Source: an uncultured Chlamydia sp. (lineage in GTDB: Bacteria > Chlamydiota > Chlamydiia > Chlamydiales > Simkaniaceae). Taken from it: DNA of 64,000 nucleotides. The stretch lies in the NCBI GenBank assembly GCA_946127115.1, contig CAMGYI010000001.1, forward strand, positions 850,857 through 914,856, given 5' to 3'. Below the pieces are notes generated by a model. It was not told the origin of the DNA, searched no databases, and saw nothing but the letters and a program-made list of their open reading frames with translations. Positions within the stretch are counted from its first letter, which is position 1, and each line of letters opens with the position of its first letter. Shown piece by piece: positions 53,915 through 62,816 of this stretch. A program made the translations under genes and the position numbers.

Positions 53915-54004
53915 AACAGCCCCTTTGTAATAGCTAGAGTTCCTCCACCAGATTTGGTAAGAATATTATTTGTGTCGAAAATCACACCGGATAACGAGCT
54001 TTGG
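53915..54004 (-). pseudogene. Second autotransporter passenger repeat fragment
   Basis: Minus frame SSLSGVIFDTNNILTKSGGGTLAITKG, which fits the (W)SGVIxGxxxLTKxGxGTLxLxG pattern of autotransporter beta-strand repeats. It is followed by an in-frame stop and unrelated sequence. Bases 53754-53914 hold nothing recognised. Confidence 0.65.
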
Positions 54005-54030
54005 TTTTTTTGTAGATAAATCCCAACCTA

Positions 54031-54726
54031 ATGCAGAAACAATATCACCGCAGATTTGGTATAAGAATAATGGCAGTGCTCATGTCCAGTCTGCCTACCT
54101 TAGATCCTTCTATAGGATATGTCGGAGAATACGGATATGTTGGGCTCGTTCTCTTAGGATCTCGCAGCTTTTATGAAGTGAATAGAAAGATTCACTTTTC
54201 AAATTTCAAAGACAAAGCACACAATCATCACAAAAGCTATGATCTCCTTGCTGGATGTAGAGGAAGCCTAAGACTGAAATTTCCAGAAAATCTCTCTTTT
54301 CTTCCTACAGCCAACCTTGATTATTTAAGCATTTTTGAAAGCGGATACCAAGAATCAGGAGCAGGAGCGATTAATCTATCTGTTAAAAACATTCACTCGG
54401 CTTTTCTTCGTCCGGAAGTAAAACTTAAACTTCTAAAAGAGTTTAATACTCATTCAGTATGTTCATCACCAAACATCTATGTAGGTTGGCTAAGAAATAT
54501 ACCTTTGACAAATGGCACCTATACCTCTAGATTTTACAAACAAGAAACTTGCGGGGGAAATCTTACTGTGCAGAGCTACCATAGCTCAACAGATCAATTA
54601 ATTTTGGGAGCTGAGGTATTGGTCATGTATAAAGACAATTGCTCTTTAAAACTAGGATATGAAGCCAACCTAGGAAATCATTACAACGTGCAAGAAGGCA
54701 ACCTAAACTTTAATTGGGTGTTTTAA
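54031..54726 (+). pseudogene. Autotransporter beta-barrel fragment
   Basis: 231-aa open frame with amphipathic strands of an autotransporter barrel (YQESGAGAINLSVKNIHSAF; LRPEVKLKLLKEF; QLILGAEVLVMYKDNCSLKLGYEANLG) ending NLNFNWVF: a terminal Phe is the outer-membrane insertion signal. There is no signal peptide, no passenger, and no convincing ribosome-binding site, so it is a 3' remnant rather than a working gene. It faces opposite to the passenger fragments just upstream. Confidence 0.7.
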
Positions 54727-55147
54727 TCGATTCTGTTACAAAGATCCCCATCTCCGAATAGGAGCATTCATTTCTATGGATTTTTTCTGTTTGGGTTGGG
54801 TCACTAAGTTTCTAACCTTGAAAAAGCATTGAATGAATATCTTTACATATTGGACAGTTGCATCCGAGATATCGAGCAACGTAAAAAGGAAGGACTATTT
54901 CTTATACCCTAGAAGAAAGAAAATAAGCCTGAGAAAACGATGGTTGTAGGAGTGACAACTTCTGAATTTGAAGGTGTCAGTGACAAGTATCCTTCAGATC
55001 GGAGCTTGACTATTACAAATAAGTATTATGAATAAACTTGCACCATCAATCCGTAATTTGAAATCAGGTGGATATATATGATTTCTTTGATAAACACACA
55101 TGCTTCGAACCCCCACTGTTTATTTTCTATCACCGGCTTTAGCTGAA
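54727..55147. other. Decayed stretch, nothing recognised
   Basis: About 420 bases with short frames, between the autotransporter barrel remnant and the repeat-containing membrane-protein gene. A faint likeness to transposase debris (EQRKKEGLF near 54880) is too weak to claim. Confidence 0.35.
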
Positions 55148-55567
55148 CTAATCGTTTTGCGGCTTCAAATACCCCGTGCCAAACCCCCATTTACGGTAGT
55201 AGAGCTTTCCGCTAGATTTCAATTGAGGTACGAGTGGTTTTATTTTCTTAGCAATTTCCAAAGAAGGATATGGAAGAGCGTTCCATTTTTTCCGCACAAA
55301 AACAATTAAAGTCATAATTAAGGTTAGAGAAAGGGCGATTTTGAGAATTTTCCTTTTTACTTGGAGATCTTCCGTTCTTGTTCGAGGACCTTCTTCTTGT
55401 ATATGACTAGATAATGGCTCGTCATCAAAGGTCGTATCCTCTATATCAAGGCTATTTATCATACCCGATCCCATTCGCAGATCTTCTTCTTGTATATGAC
55501 TAGATAATGGCTCGTCATCAAAGGTCGTATCCTCTATATCAAGGCTATTTATTATACCCGATCCCAA
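55148..55567 (-). CDS. Small membrane protein with tandem 31-aa repeat
   Basis: 139 aa from a TTG start. Two near-identical 31-residue units (MGSGIINSLDIEDTTFDDEP LSSHIQEE...) precede one membrane helix (ILKIALSLTLIMTLIVFVRK) and a basic tail. The same frame is open upstream through three YYS units (9-base repeats) to about 55665 but has no ATG there, so the real start is uncertain or lost. The unit SLDIEDTTFDDEPLSSHIQEE is acidic and probably disordered. No family recognised. Located within the decay zone, so it may be degrading. Confidence 0.45.
   Translation of the reverse strand: MGSGIINSLDIEDTTFDDEPLSSHIQEEDLRMGSGMINSLDIEDTTFDDEPLSSHIQEEGPRTRTEDLQVKRKILKIALSLTLIMTLIVFVRKKWNALPYPSLEIAKKIKPLVPQLKSSGKLYYRKWGFGTGYLKPQND
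55391..55565. repeat. Tandem 93-bp repeat, about two copies
   Basis: TTCTTCTTGTATATGACTAG begins at 55391 and again at 55484, period 93 bases (31 codons), with only a few differences. The exact length conserves the reading frame of the membrane-protein gene on the minus strand. Confidence 0.9.
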
Positions 55568-55794
55568 TTGAGTAGGTATTCTTTGAAAAAAACCATCTTC
55601 CCTCTTTAAACCAGAGGAACTATAGTAGCTATAGTAGCTATAGTAACGATCTAATGTGGCACACCAAATAAAAAATTAGTTTTTGTCATAAGATCCTGCA
55701 ATTTTTATTTTGCTGTATACAGAATACCATATCAGGCCGAAAAAAGCTTTAATTAAAATTGATCTTTCTAGAAGGATCTTCTTGCCTAAAGACG

Positions 55795-55900
55795 TTCAGC
55801 TACAAGCAGCAAGGGGTTAAGCACTTATATTGCTCTTGAACGGAGTTCCGATTTCTGCATCGCTGACCGAGCTTGTGCTCTCCACTCTTGCCAGGGCTAA
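55795..55900 (+). pseudogene. Degraded second copy of the 3' end of the TPR gene
   Basis: 55835-55900 reads LERSSDFCIADRACALHSCQ then stop, against LERSSDPCIADQARALTLAYS at the end of the TPR gene (52950-53012). Upstream, TTCAGCTACAAGCAGCAAGGG also resembles the TPR gene's CTCGGCTACAAAAGACAGGGC but in a shifted frame. Confidence 0.65.
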
Positions 55901-55953
55901 CGCATTAAAACTCCCTTCTACAAAATGCCAGCGAGATAGGCTTCTGAGTGGGG

Positions 55954-56141
55954 GACTCTGCTACAAAAGTGGCATTTGCCAAGCTGTGCGATGTGCTTAA
56001 CTCAGCGGCAGTTCCGTGGGTGAGAGAACAGGGTGGTAGGCCATTATAGTGAGCGTCCTCATACTGGAAAAGTATTGTTATGAGAAAACACCCCTTCAGA
56101 CTTTTATTGAGGCTAGACATTTGGCTCAAGAAAAAACGTAA
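55954..56141 (+). pseudogene. Decayed IS481-like transposase, internally deleted
   Basis: Reads DSATKVAFAKLCDVLNSAAV then PWVREQGG, the catalytic-domain centre, then jumps to RPHTGKYCYEKTPLQTFIEA and RHLAQEKT followed by a stop, the transposase C-terminus. The segment in between, with the second catalytic Asp, is deleted. Third fragment of this family in the window. It lies just downstream of mreB. Confidence 0.75.
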
Positions 56142-56170
56142 ACCAAAAAAATAGCAGCAATATTTCACTG

Positions 56171-57256
56171 CTAGACTGCAGATTTTTTGAAGGTTTCAAG
56201 ATACTCGAGTGCTTTCCCCGTTCCCATGCAAACGGCCAGAAGAGGATTCAAAGCAACAATAACTGGAAGCCCTGTCTCTTTAATTAAGGCTTTATCAAGG
56301 CCCTTGATCAAGGCTCCGCCACCAGCAAGAACCATTCCCGTCTCAACAAGGTCGGCAGCCAATTCTGGAGGACATCGCTCCAAGGTTTCCTTGGTACAGG
56401 CAATGATTTGTTGAATGGGCTCTGCAAGGCATTCCCGGATTTCAACAGAGTTGATCCTCTTGGTAATAGGGAGACCAGCCACTTGGTCACGTCCCCGCAC
56501 TTCCATTTCAAGCTCGTGATCTCCAAGAGGATAGGCAGAGCCAATCGTCATTTTGATCTCTTCAGCCGTTCTTGGTCCAATCATCAGATTGTAGGTGCGA
56601 CGCATATAGTTGATGATGCACTCATCAAATTCATCCCCGGCGATACGAATTGATCGGGATTCGACGATTCCACCGAGTGAGATAATTGCAATCTCTGTCG
56701 TACCACCACCCACATCAATAATCATATTTGCTGAAGGCTCATGGACAGGGAGGTCCACTCCAATAGCTGCTGCCATTGGCTCTTCAATAAGGATCACTTC
56801 TTGAGCCCCTGCCCTGAGGGCTGAATCTTCAACAGCCCGCTTCTCTACCCCTGTAATTCCAGAAGGAACAGCAATCAAAATCTTTGGACGAAATAGACTG
56901 CGCGATGGGGTCACCCGGGAGATAAGAGCCTTGAGCATCCCTTCTGCAATTTCAAAGTCAGCAATAACGCCATCCTTCATAGGTCGGACAGCATGAATTT
57001 TTCGAGGAGTTTTCCCCAGCATGGCTTTTGCTTTATGGCCAACAGCAAGAACGTCACTGGTCGAGGAATCAACAGCTACCACCGAGGGTTCAGCCAGTAC
57101 AATTCCTTTTCCACGAACATAAACAAGAGTATTTGCAGTCCCAAGATCAATTCCGATATCACTGGCAAAAATTCCGGTCAGATGACCGAGCTTATTAATA
57201 AATCCTTGTTTGAAATTCTTGAGGAGGCTTCCCTTCTTTGCGGCCTTAACTTTCAT
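56171..57256 (-). CDS. mreB: Rod-shape determining protein MreB
   Basis: Bacterial actin directing septal or lateral peptidoglycan synthesis; in chlamydiae, which lack FtsZ, it organises division. Actin-fold motifs: phosphate-1 DIGIDLGTANTLVYVRGKGIVL, connect-1, phosphate-2 NMIIDVGGGTTEIAIISLGGIV, adenosine GMVLAGGGALIKGLDKAL. 361 aa, with an N-terminal basic extension (MKVKAAKKGSLLKNFKQGFINKLG) as in other chlamydial MreB. It is 72 nt downstream of the SNF2 helicase gene on the same strand, the pair known from C. trachomatis CT708-CT709. Confidence 0.97.
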   Translation of the reverse strand: MKVKAAKKGSLLKNFKQGFINKLGHLTGIFASDIGIDLGTANTLVYVRGKGIVLAEPSVVAVDSSTSDVLAVGHKAKAMLGKTPRKIHAVRPMKDGVIADFEIAEGMLKALISRVTPSRSLFRPKILIAVPSGITGVEKRAVEDSALRAGAQEVILIEEPMAAAIGVDLPVHEPSANMIIDVGGGTTEIAIISLGGIVESRSIRIAGDEFDECIINYMRRTYNLMIGPRTAEEIKMTIGSAYPLGDHELEMEVRGRDQVAGLPITKRINSVEIRECLAEPIQQIIACTKETLERCPPELAADLVETGMVLAGGGALIKGLDKALIKETGLPVIVALNPLLAVCMGTGKALEYLETFKKSAV

Positions 57257-57328
57257 TTTTCAATCCTTTCCGATCCAATCCTACTAAATGAGATTTAGTC
57301 ATCATAATGAACAATCGGATATAATTCA

Positions 57329-60300
57329 TCAAGTTTGTAGAAGTTCGAGAACATCTTCCCAAGTGAGCTTGGTAATTGCTTCATCATCGCAGCTCACGAT
57401 TTTCTTCACGATTCCTTTCTTTCGGTTTTGCATTTCTACAATCTTTTCCTCGATCGTTCCCATCGTCACAAGTTTATAGACAGAGACCGATTCTTTTTGT
57501 CCAATACGGTGGACACGGTCTGTTGCTTGATTTTCAACCGCTGGATTCCACCACATATCGTAGTGAATGACTGTATCAGCACCTACAAGGTTAAGCCCCG
57601 TTCCTCCCGCTTTGAGTGACACAAGGAAAACTGGGATATCAGGATCATTATTAAATTCATTGACAATACCGAGGCGGTTTTTGCTCGACCCATCAAGATA
57701 ATTAAATCGAATTCCTCTCTGTTCAAAGTCGGTTCTCATGATCTGCAACATGCGGGTATACTGCGAAAAGATCACCGTTTTATGTTGTCCTTCGATCAGT
57801 GTCTGCAGAAGTTCAAGAAGCATCTCATACTTTGCTGAATCCCCTGCCTCCGCCTTTTCTTTCGCAAAGATGGCTGGGTGACAGCAGATCTGTTTCAGTC
57901 GAGTGAGGGTTGCAAGAACATGGATCTGTACTTTATCAAATCCATCTCTCTCAACCAATTTCATCAGTTCATCGCGAGCAGACTCTGCATAGGACTTGTA
58001 AAGTTCTTTTTGAACACTGGTAAGTTGACAGTGATAAACATTCTCACTGACAGGTGGAAGATCGTGCAAAACATCAACTTTCATACGCCGCAGGATGAAC
58101 GGAGCAACCTTTTTTCTAAGGTATTGCAAGTTTTTGGTCTGTTCTTCACCAGAAAGGCGCACATACTTCTCAATGAATCTCTCATACGATCCTAAAAATC
58201 CTGGCATCAAATAATCGAACAAGCTCCAGAGCTCATCAAGAGAGTTTTCAATCGGAGTACCAGAAAGGATTACACGATGCTGAGCTTTAACCATTTTTAC
58301 CGACTTTGCATTTCGCGTGCCTCGGTTTTTGATATGCTGCGCTTCATCAAGAATCATATAGGAAAAGGTTACCTTATCATAGGCCTCAATATCCTTTTGG
58401 AGAAGGCTATATGAAGTGATTACTACATCATAATCTTTAACATTTTTGATCAGCTTCTTCCGCTGATTCGGCATTCCGTCAACAATAAGGGTTTTTAGCT
58501 CATCATTGAACTTATGGCACTCTTCCTTCCAGTTATAGAGAAGAGAAGTTGGGCACACTACAAGAGCTGGCGCCTTTGCCCCGCTCGTATGTTGTGTCAA
58601 AGCGCAAATCGCCTGCAATGTTTTACCAAGACCCATGTCATCTGCCAAAATCCCATTGAGAAACATTGTACGGAGACGCTCAAGCCACTGAACCCCCTCT
58701 TCTTGATAGTGGCGGAGTTTTGCATCAATCTGCTTTGGAATAGGGCTGAATTCCAAGACTTTTTCCCCAAGCATCTGTTTGCGAATTTCTCTAAGTTGTG
58801 GTGTCATCGTAAAGGTAACAGGAAGGTCTTTGAAGTTGGATTCATCAATATTTGCTAAACTCCAAAGAGGACACTCTAACTTTTTGTTACCAAGCTTCTC
58901 AATTCCAAGCTCATCGAAAAGCTGGACAACAGCCCCCACTTCATCAAGATCAAGAACAAGAATTTTAGGAATTTTGTTCCCACTTTCTTTGAGCTTAGCC
59001 GTTTTCTTCCGCCCCATATCGAGCTCAAGATATGCGCGCCTAGAAACAATACAGTCCCATAGGCGATCTACCGTCACTCCCTTGAGAGCACCTTTCACAT
59101 CAATATTCATCTCATAAACATCCATCCGATCGGTATGAGAGAGCGTAAGCTTGAATTTGGACTGATCATAGATAAATTGGTCCAAGAGGTTTTGAGGATA
59201 ATTGAATTTGACTCGATATTGATTTCTAGGAATCACATCGGTCATAAACTCGATAATTTTCTTCTCAGTCTTGGCTGCCCAAACTTGCTGATCAATATCA
59301 AAGATAAAGTCCTGAAAGAGGTCGTCAATAATCTTCTGCTCTTCAACTAAATTACGGGCAACAATCCCCTCCTTGGTGACAAAAGAGTCGATATCATCAA
59401 ACCTCAGTTTCTTTGAAGACGCAGGAACAGTGTGCTTTTCATAACGAAAAGAAAGAGCCGCATCGAGCTCACCATTTAAGAAGGTCAAATCACAAATTGC
59501 CTCAATCGAACCGACAAACGGAAAAGTCGTAAAGTGTTCAACAACACCCGCCATGTCCACTTCTGCAAAAAGAGACATTTCGGGAAGTGCATTTTCTACA
59601 AATGTTCCAAAAAGAGGTTCCGGAATCGTCATGTCCCGCATTGGCATGAGGCTACGCAAATGTTGCCGCGTGATTTGATCGGAAAAGCGATAATAGACGT
59701 GGTTGTAAATGATTCCAGGTTTTGCACACTCAAAAAAGCGAGCATCTTCAAGGACTATTTTTTGTTGGTCAACAAGAAGCATCGGATTAAGTAAAATTTT
59801 TGATGTAGGAGGATGAATATATTCTAGGGTAACATTAACGTTGGCATGAGATTTTGAGAAATGAATGGGGGACTCCAAATTTTCTTCAAAAAGACAAGGA
59901 AGCGTGGGAAGCTCATCATCTTGGTAAGTCCATCCCTTTTGCTTCAGTATTTCAGAGGCAATTTCCTCCGCTTTAGCCATGATCATTCCAAAGATTTTCA
60001 CGTCCAAGCTTGCCATTTTCTGGGCCCGTTCGTTTGTAACCTTCTCGGGAAGCTTTGCATGATCCATTACAAGACGAGCAATTTCCTGCTCGCTCTCATC
60101 AAAGGACCTTAAGGAAAAAAAATGACTCTTTCCTCCAACATAAAGAGGTTCCTGGTATCTTACGGCTTCTAAAAACTGACGAACATTCGGGATATGAAGA
60201 GGCTTTGATCGTGAAGGGAGACGAAGAGCAAGTTGGACATCAACATTGTTTCCTCCCTTTTTAGAAAAGTGGAAAATGACTGCAAGCTCTGCTTTTTCGA

Positions 60301-60817
60301 TTCCTCTCTTCTGAGCAGGAAGAAAGAAAGGAGATTTTGCAAGAAGAGAAGAAGCTCCAATATATTCCTTGAGAAGCTCCCTTTGATACTCTTCGTCTTT
60401 CCTTTCTGCTTCTTTAGTTTCTGCTTCTTTAACCGCTTCAAGGAGCTTTTCCTTCTCCTCATCGCAGAAACTATCGTCCTCCGTCACCTCTTCAATATTT
60501 GTTTCTTTCGAGAATTTCACCAGAATTTCATCAAGACACGACTCGAGATGAAAAAGAACAGCAGCTAAGTGTTGGCAATCATAGTGATAGGGGCAATTAC
60601 AATCTGAATCGATGGTCTCGCTTTCCATCCGATCAATTTCGATTTCGCTTTCATAAGTGTTATTATATTGCCCAAGAACTTTGGCACTAATACGAATAGT
60701 GGTGGCGTCAAGATGAAGGATTTTAGCCGATAGGACTTTTTTAGTTTCAAAAAGATCTTTTCCTTCTTTTAAAATCGCCGAAGAAAAATCCTGCTTAAGC
60801 TTTCTTACATTCAACAT
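57329..60817 (-). CDS. SWIM zinc-finger SNF2-family helicase
   Basis: 1162-aa DNA translocase. A SWIM zinc finger near the N-terminus (DCNCPYHYDCQHLAAVLFHL), a long middle domain, then SNF2 motifs: ADDMGLGKTLQAICAL (I), PTSLLYNWKEE (Ia), MILDEAQHIKNRGT (II), ILSGTPIENSLDELWSLFDYL (III), VIFSQYTRML, FLVSLKAGGTGLNLVGADTVIHYDMWWNPAVENQATDRVHRIGQ (V-VI). Such proteins remodel protein-DNA complexes in transcription or repair; the substrate is unknown. Length and neighbours match the chlamydial brg1-type gene. Confidence 0.94.
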   Translation of the reverse strand: MLNVRKLKQDFSSAILKEGKDLFETKKVLSAKILHLDATTIRISAKVLGQYNNTYESEIEIDRMESETIDSDCNCPYHYDCQHLAAVLFHLESCLDEILVKFSKETNIEEVTEDDSFCDEEKEKLLEAVKEAETKEAERKDEEYQRELLKEYIGASSLLAKSPFFLPAQKRGIEKAELAVIFHFSKKGGNNVDVQLALRLPSRSKPLHIPNVRQFLEAVRYQEPLYVGGKSHFFSLRSFDESEQEIARLVMDHAKLPEKVTNERAQKMASLDVKIFGMIMAKAEEIASEILKQKGWTYQDDELPTLPCLFEENLESPIHFSKSHANVNVTLEYIHPPTSKILLNPMLLVDQQKIVLEDARFFECAKPGIIYNHVYYRFSDQITRQHLRSLMPMRDMTIPEPLFGTFVENALPEMSLFAEVDMAGVVEHFTTFPFVGSIEAICDLTFLNGELDAALSFRYEKHTVPASSKKLRFDDIDSFVTKEGIVARNLVEEQKIIDDLFQDFIFDIDQQVWAAKTEKKIIEFMTDVIPRNQYRVKFNYPQNLLDQFIYDQSKFKLTLSHTDRMDVYEMNIDVKGALKGVTVDRLWDCIVSRRAYLELDMGRKKTAKLKESGNKIPKILVLDLDEVGAVVQLFDELGIEKLGNKKLECPLWSLANIDESNFKDLPVTFTMTPQLREIRKQMLGEKVLEFSPIPKQIDAKLRHYQEEGVQWLERLRTMFLNGILADDMGLGKTLQAICALTQHTSGAKAPALVVCPTSLLYNWKEECHKFNDELKTLIVDGMPNQRKKLIKNVKDYDVVITSYSLLQKDIEAYDKVTFSYMILDEAQHIKNRGTRNAKSVKMVKAQHRVILSGTPIENSLDELWSLFDYLMPGFLGSYERFIEKYVRLSGEEQTKNLQYLRKKVAPFILRRMKVDVLHDLPPVSENVYHCQLTSVQKELYKSYAESARDELMKLVERDGFDKVQIHVLATLTRLKQICCHPAIFAKEKAEAGDSAKYEMLLELLQTLIEGQHKTVIFSQYTRMLQIMRTDFEQRGIRFNYLDGSSKNRLGIVNEFNNDPDIPVFLVSLKAGGTGLNLVGADTVIHYDMWWNPAVENQATDRVHRIGQKESVSVYKLVTMGTIEEKIVEMQNRKKGIVKKIVSCDDEAITKLTWEDVLELLQT

Positions 60818-60966
60818 CCGTTCACATCACCTCAATAGCTCTATTATTTTTCTAAACAAACTGTCCATGTTTTACCCTATTTCGGTAACCCCCGCAACGG
60901 TTTTTTGCTCGAGCATGAACTATCAGTACCTTTTCTAACAAAAAAATTTCAACTCTTTTTTTGCTT

Positions 60967-61116
60967 AGAGAGCTTCTCTGAATTAGGATTTGTCTAGATT
61001 TTTTCATATTTTCAAGAAATTTTTCCACAGAAGAAAGTAATCCACTTTGAAAAGTCGAGTAGAAAAATTGATTAGAGGAGGATAAAGATAGCAATTCTAA
61101 TTCAGAGAAGTTCTCT
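60967..61116. repeat. 150-bp element bounded by 24-bp inverted repeats
   Basis: Arms 60967-60990 (AGAGAGCTTCTCTGAATTAG...) and 61093-61116 agree at 22 of 24 positions when one is reversed. The arms are about 100 bases apart. Inside is a DnaA-box match TTTTCCACA (61021-61029). The remainder of the 60.8-61.19 kb gap has no gene. Confidence 0.6.
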
Positions 61117-61141
61117 TAGTATCATGCTCCATTCTTTATCT

Positions 61142-61170
61142 TTGAAAGAAAACTCTAAGTTTGTTACAGT
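61142..61170 (+). promoter_or_regulatory. Promoter of tRNA-Gly (and probably tig)
   Basis: TTGAAA at 61142-61147, a 17-base spacer, TACAGT at 61165-61170. Predicted start about 10 bases before the tRNA. Confidence 0.5.
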
Positions 61171-61186
61171 GGTTTCTTTTTCCCAC

Positions 61187-61258
61187 GCGGGTGTGGCTCA
61201 GTGGTAGAGCATCACGTTGCCAACGTGAGGGTCGTGAGTTCGAATCTCATCACCCGCT
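61187..61258 (+). tRNA. tRNA-Gly (anticodon GCC)
   Basis: Acceptor GCGGGTG pairs with CACCCGC, D-arm GGCTCAGTGGTAGAGC, anticodon stem TCACG/CGTGA with loop TTGCCAA (anticodon GCC), T-arm with AGTTCGAATCT. Discriminator T; CCA not encoded. An eight-T run follows directly; tig begins 29 bases later. Confidence 0.97.
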
Positions 61259-61287
61259 TTTTTTTACAAGACTCATGAGAATAATCT

Positions 61288-62760
61288 ATGGCAGAACAAA
61301 AATCTAAAGAATTCAAATCCGACGCTGTAACCTTTACTGTCGAGCGTAAGCCCGAATGTATGGTTGAATACAATGTTAACTCCTCCCCGGAGGTTGTGAA
61401 GAAAGCAAGACGAGAAGCTATTAAGTCTGTATCTAAGGAGGTTTCTCTTCCTGGATTTCGAAAGGGACGAGCTCCAGACCATCTGATTGTAAAAAAATTT
61501 GCTGAACCTTTGGATGAGCGATGGCAAAAAGCTATTGCAGACGAAACTTTCCGTGAATGTCAGCAGCTTGCTCATACTCCCCTTGTTAGCAACGATGCCA
61601 AAATCAGCTTTAAGATTATAAAACACTCATTAGAAGATGGGGCTGAAATGACCTATACGTTTGAGACCGAGCCAGAAGTTCCTGAAGTTGATCTGTCGAA
61701 TATTGAAATAGAAGAGATTAGACAAGAAGCAGTGGACACCAAGAAATTAGATTCCACTTTAGGAGACATTCGAATGTTTTTCGCAGAGTGGGAAAAAGTT
61801 CCAGATCAGGCCGTACAAGAGGGGGATTTCGCCGTCATTGATGTCGATATTATCGAAGAAGGTGCTTCTCAAAAGGCGCTTCAAAATGCCCGCTTTGAAG
61901 TCAGTAAAACTAAAATGGCGAAGTGGATGTACGATCTCTCTCTAGGAATGAAAGCTGGAGATTCCAGGAAAGGAATCAGTGAAGCTGATGCAGATGCTTC
62001 TGAAGAGGAAAAAAAAACAACACCTCCGAAAAAAGTATGCATGACTCTGATATCTGTAGAACAACCAAAACTCCCTCCTATTGATGATGCCTTAGCACAG
62101 AAGATTGGAGCAAAAAACGTTGATGATATGAAGGAGAAGCTTGAAAAGCTTTTGAACAAGCAAGCTAATGAGCACATACAACGCGGATATCGTGAGCAAA
62201 TGGGTGAGTTTCTTCTTAAAAACTACCCGTTTGAACTTCCTAAGACCCTCCTTCAGAAAGAGACACAGTTCCGAATCAAGCAATTGGTCAATGACCCCGC
62301 TTTCCAGAAAAAGCTCATGGCGATGAGTGAGGATGAACGAAAAACCGCAATCAATGACATTCAAGTACAAGGAGAAAGAGCTGTACGCCTTTTCTATATT
62401 TCCAGAAAGATCGTCCAAGATCAGAAAATCTCCGTCTCCCCAAGTGAAGTTCATCAAGAAGTAAAAACTCCAATGGAAGCAATGTTTAGTGATCAGTCTG
62501 ATGTCTATACTGCAAAAGAAGAATCACAGGAACAAAAGGCCATTGCAATGTCTCGCTTAATCCTCAGCAAAGCCGAAGATTTCTTGATCAGTAGAGCTAA
62601 GATTGTCGCTCCAAAGCCAAAGAAAAAGGTAACTGAGAAAAAAGAGCCTCCTAAAAAAGCGGCTCCTAAGAAAACAACTGCAAGGGGAAAAGCTCCTGAC
62701 AAAAAAACGACTGGAGCAAAAAAAGCGGCCCCAAAGAAGAAATCAACGAAGAATTCTTGA
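61288..62760 (+). CDS. tig: Trigger factor with histone-like basic tail
   Basis: Ribosome-bound chaperone and peptidyl-prolyl isomerase. The ribosome-binding signature GFRKGRAPDHLIVKKF is at about 51-66, the PPIase domain is in the middle (VPDQAVQEGDFAVIDVDIIEEG), then the chaperone arms. At 490 aa it is longer than usual (about 430-450) because of a tail from about 440, rich in Lys, Ala and Pro (PKKKVTEKKEPPKKAAPKKT), like chlamydial histone H1-type proteins. Start ATG 61288 has no strong Shine-Dalgarno. tig-clpP-clpX is the standard order, as in C. trachomatis CT705-CT707. Confidence 0.95.
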   Translation: MAEQKSKEFKSDAVTFTVERKPECMVEYNVNSSPEVVKKARREAIKSVSKEVSLPGFRKGRAPDHLIVKKFAEPLDERWQKAIADETFRECQQLAHTPLVSNDAKISFKIIKHSLEDGAEMTYTFETEPEVPEVDLSNIEIEEIRQEAVDTKKLDSTLGDIRMFFAEWEKVPDQAVQEGDFAVIDVDIIEEGASQKALQNARFEVSKTKMAKWMYDLSLGMKAGDSRKGISEADADASEEEKKTTPPKKVCMTLISVEQPKLPPIDDALAQKIGAKNVDDMKEKLEKLLNKQANEHIQRGYREQMGEFLLKNYPFELPKTLLQKETQFRIKQLVNDPAFQKKLMAMSEDERKTAINDIQVQGERAVRLFYISRKIVQDQKISVSPSEVHQEVKTPMEAMFSDQSDVYTAKEESQEQKAIAMSRLILSKAEDFLISRAKIVAPKPKKKVTEKKEPPKKAAPKKTTARGKAPDKKTTGAKKAAPKKKSTKNS

Positions 62761-62816
62761 CCGAAGCTCATCAGATGTCTATAAAAGAATAAAACGTTAA
62801 TTAAAAAGGAACTGAC

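Noticed and set aside
60852-61094. 80-codon minus-strand frame upstream of the helicase gene
   Set aside because: Ser/Phe-rich, spans most of the long inverted repeat, no motif and no start signal.
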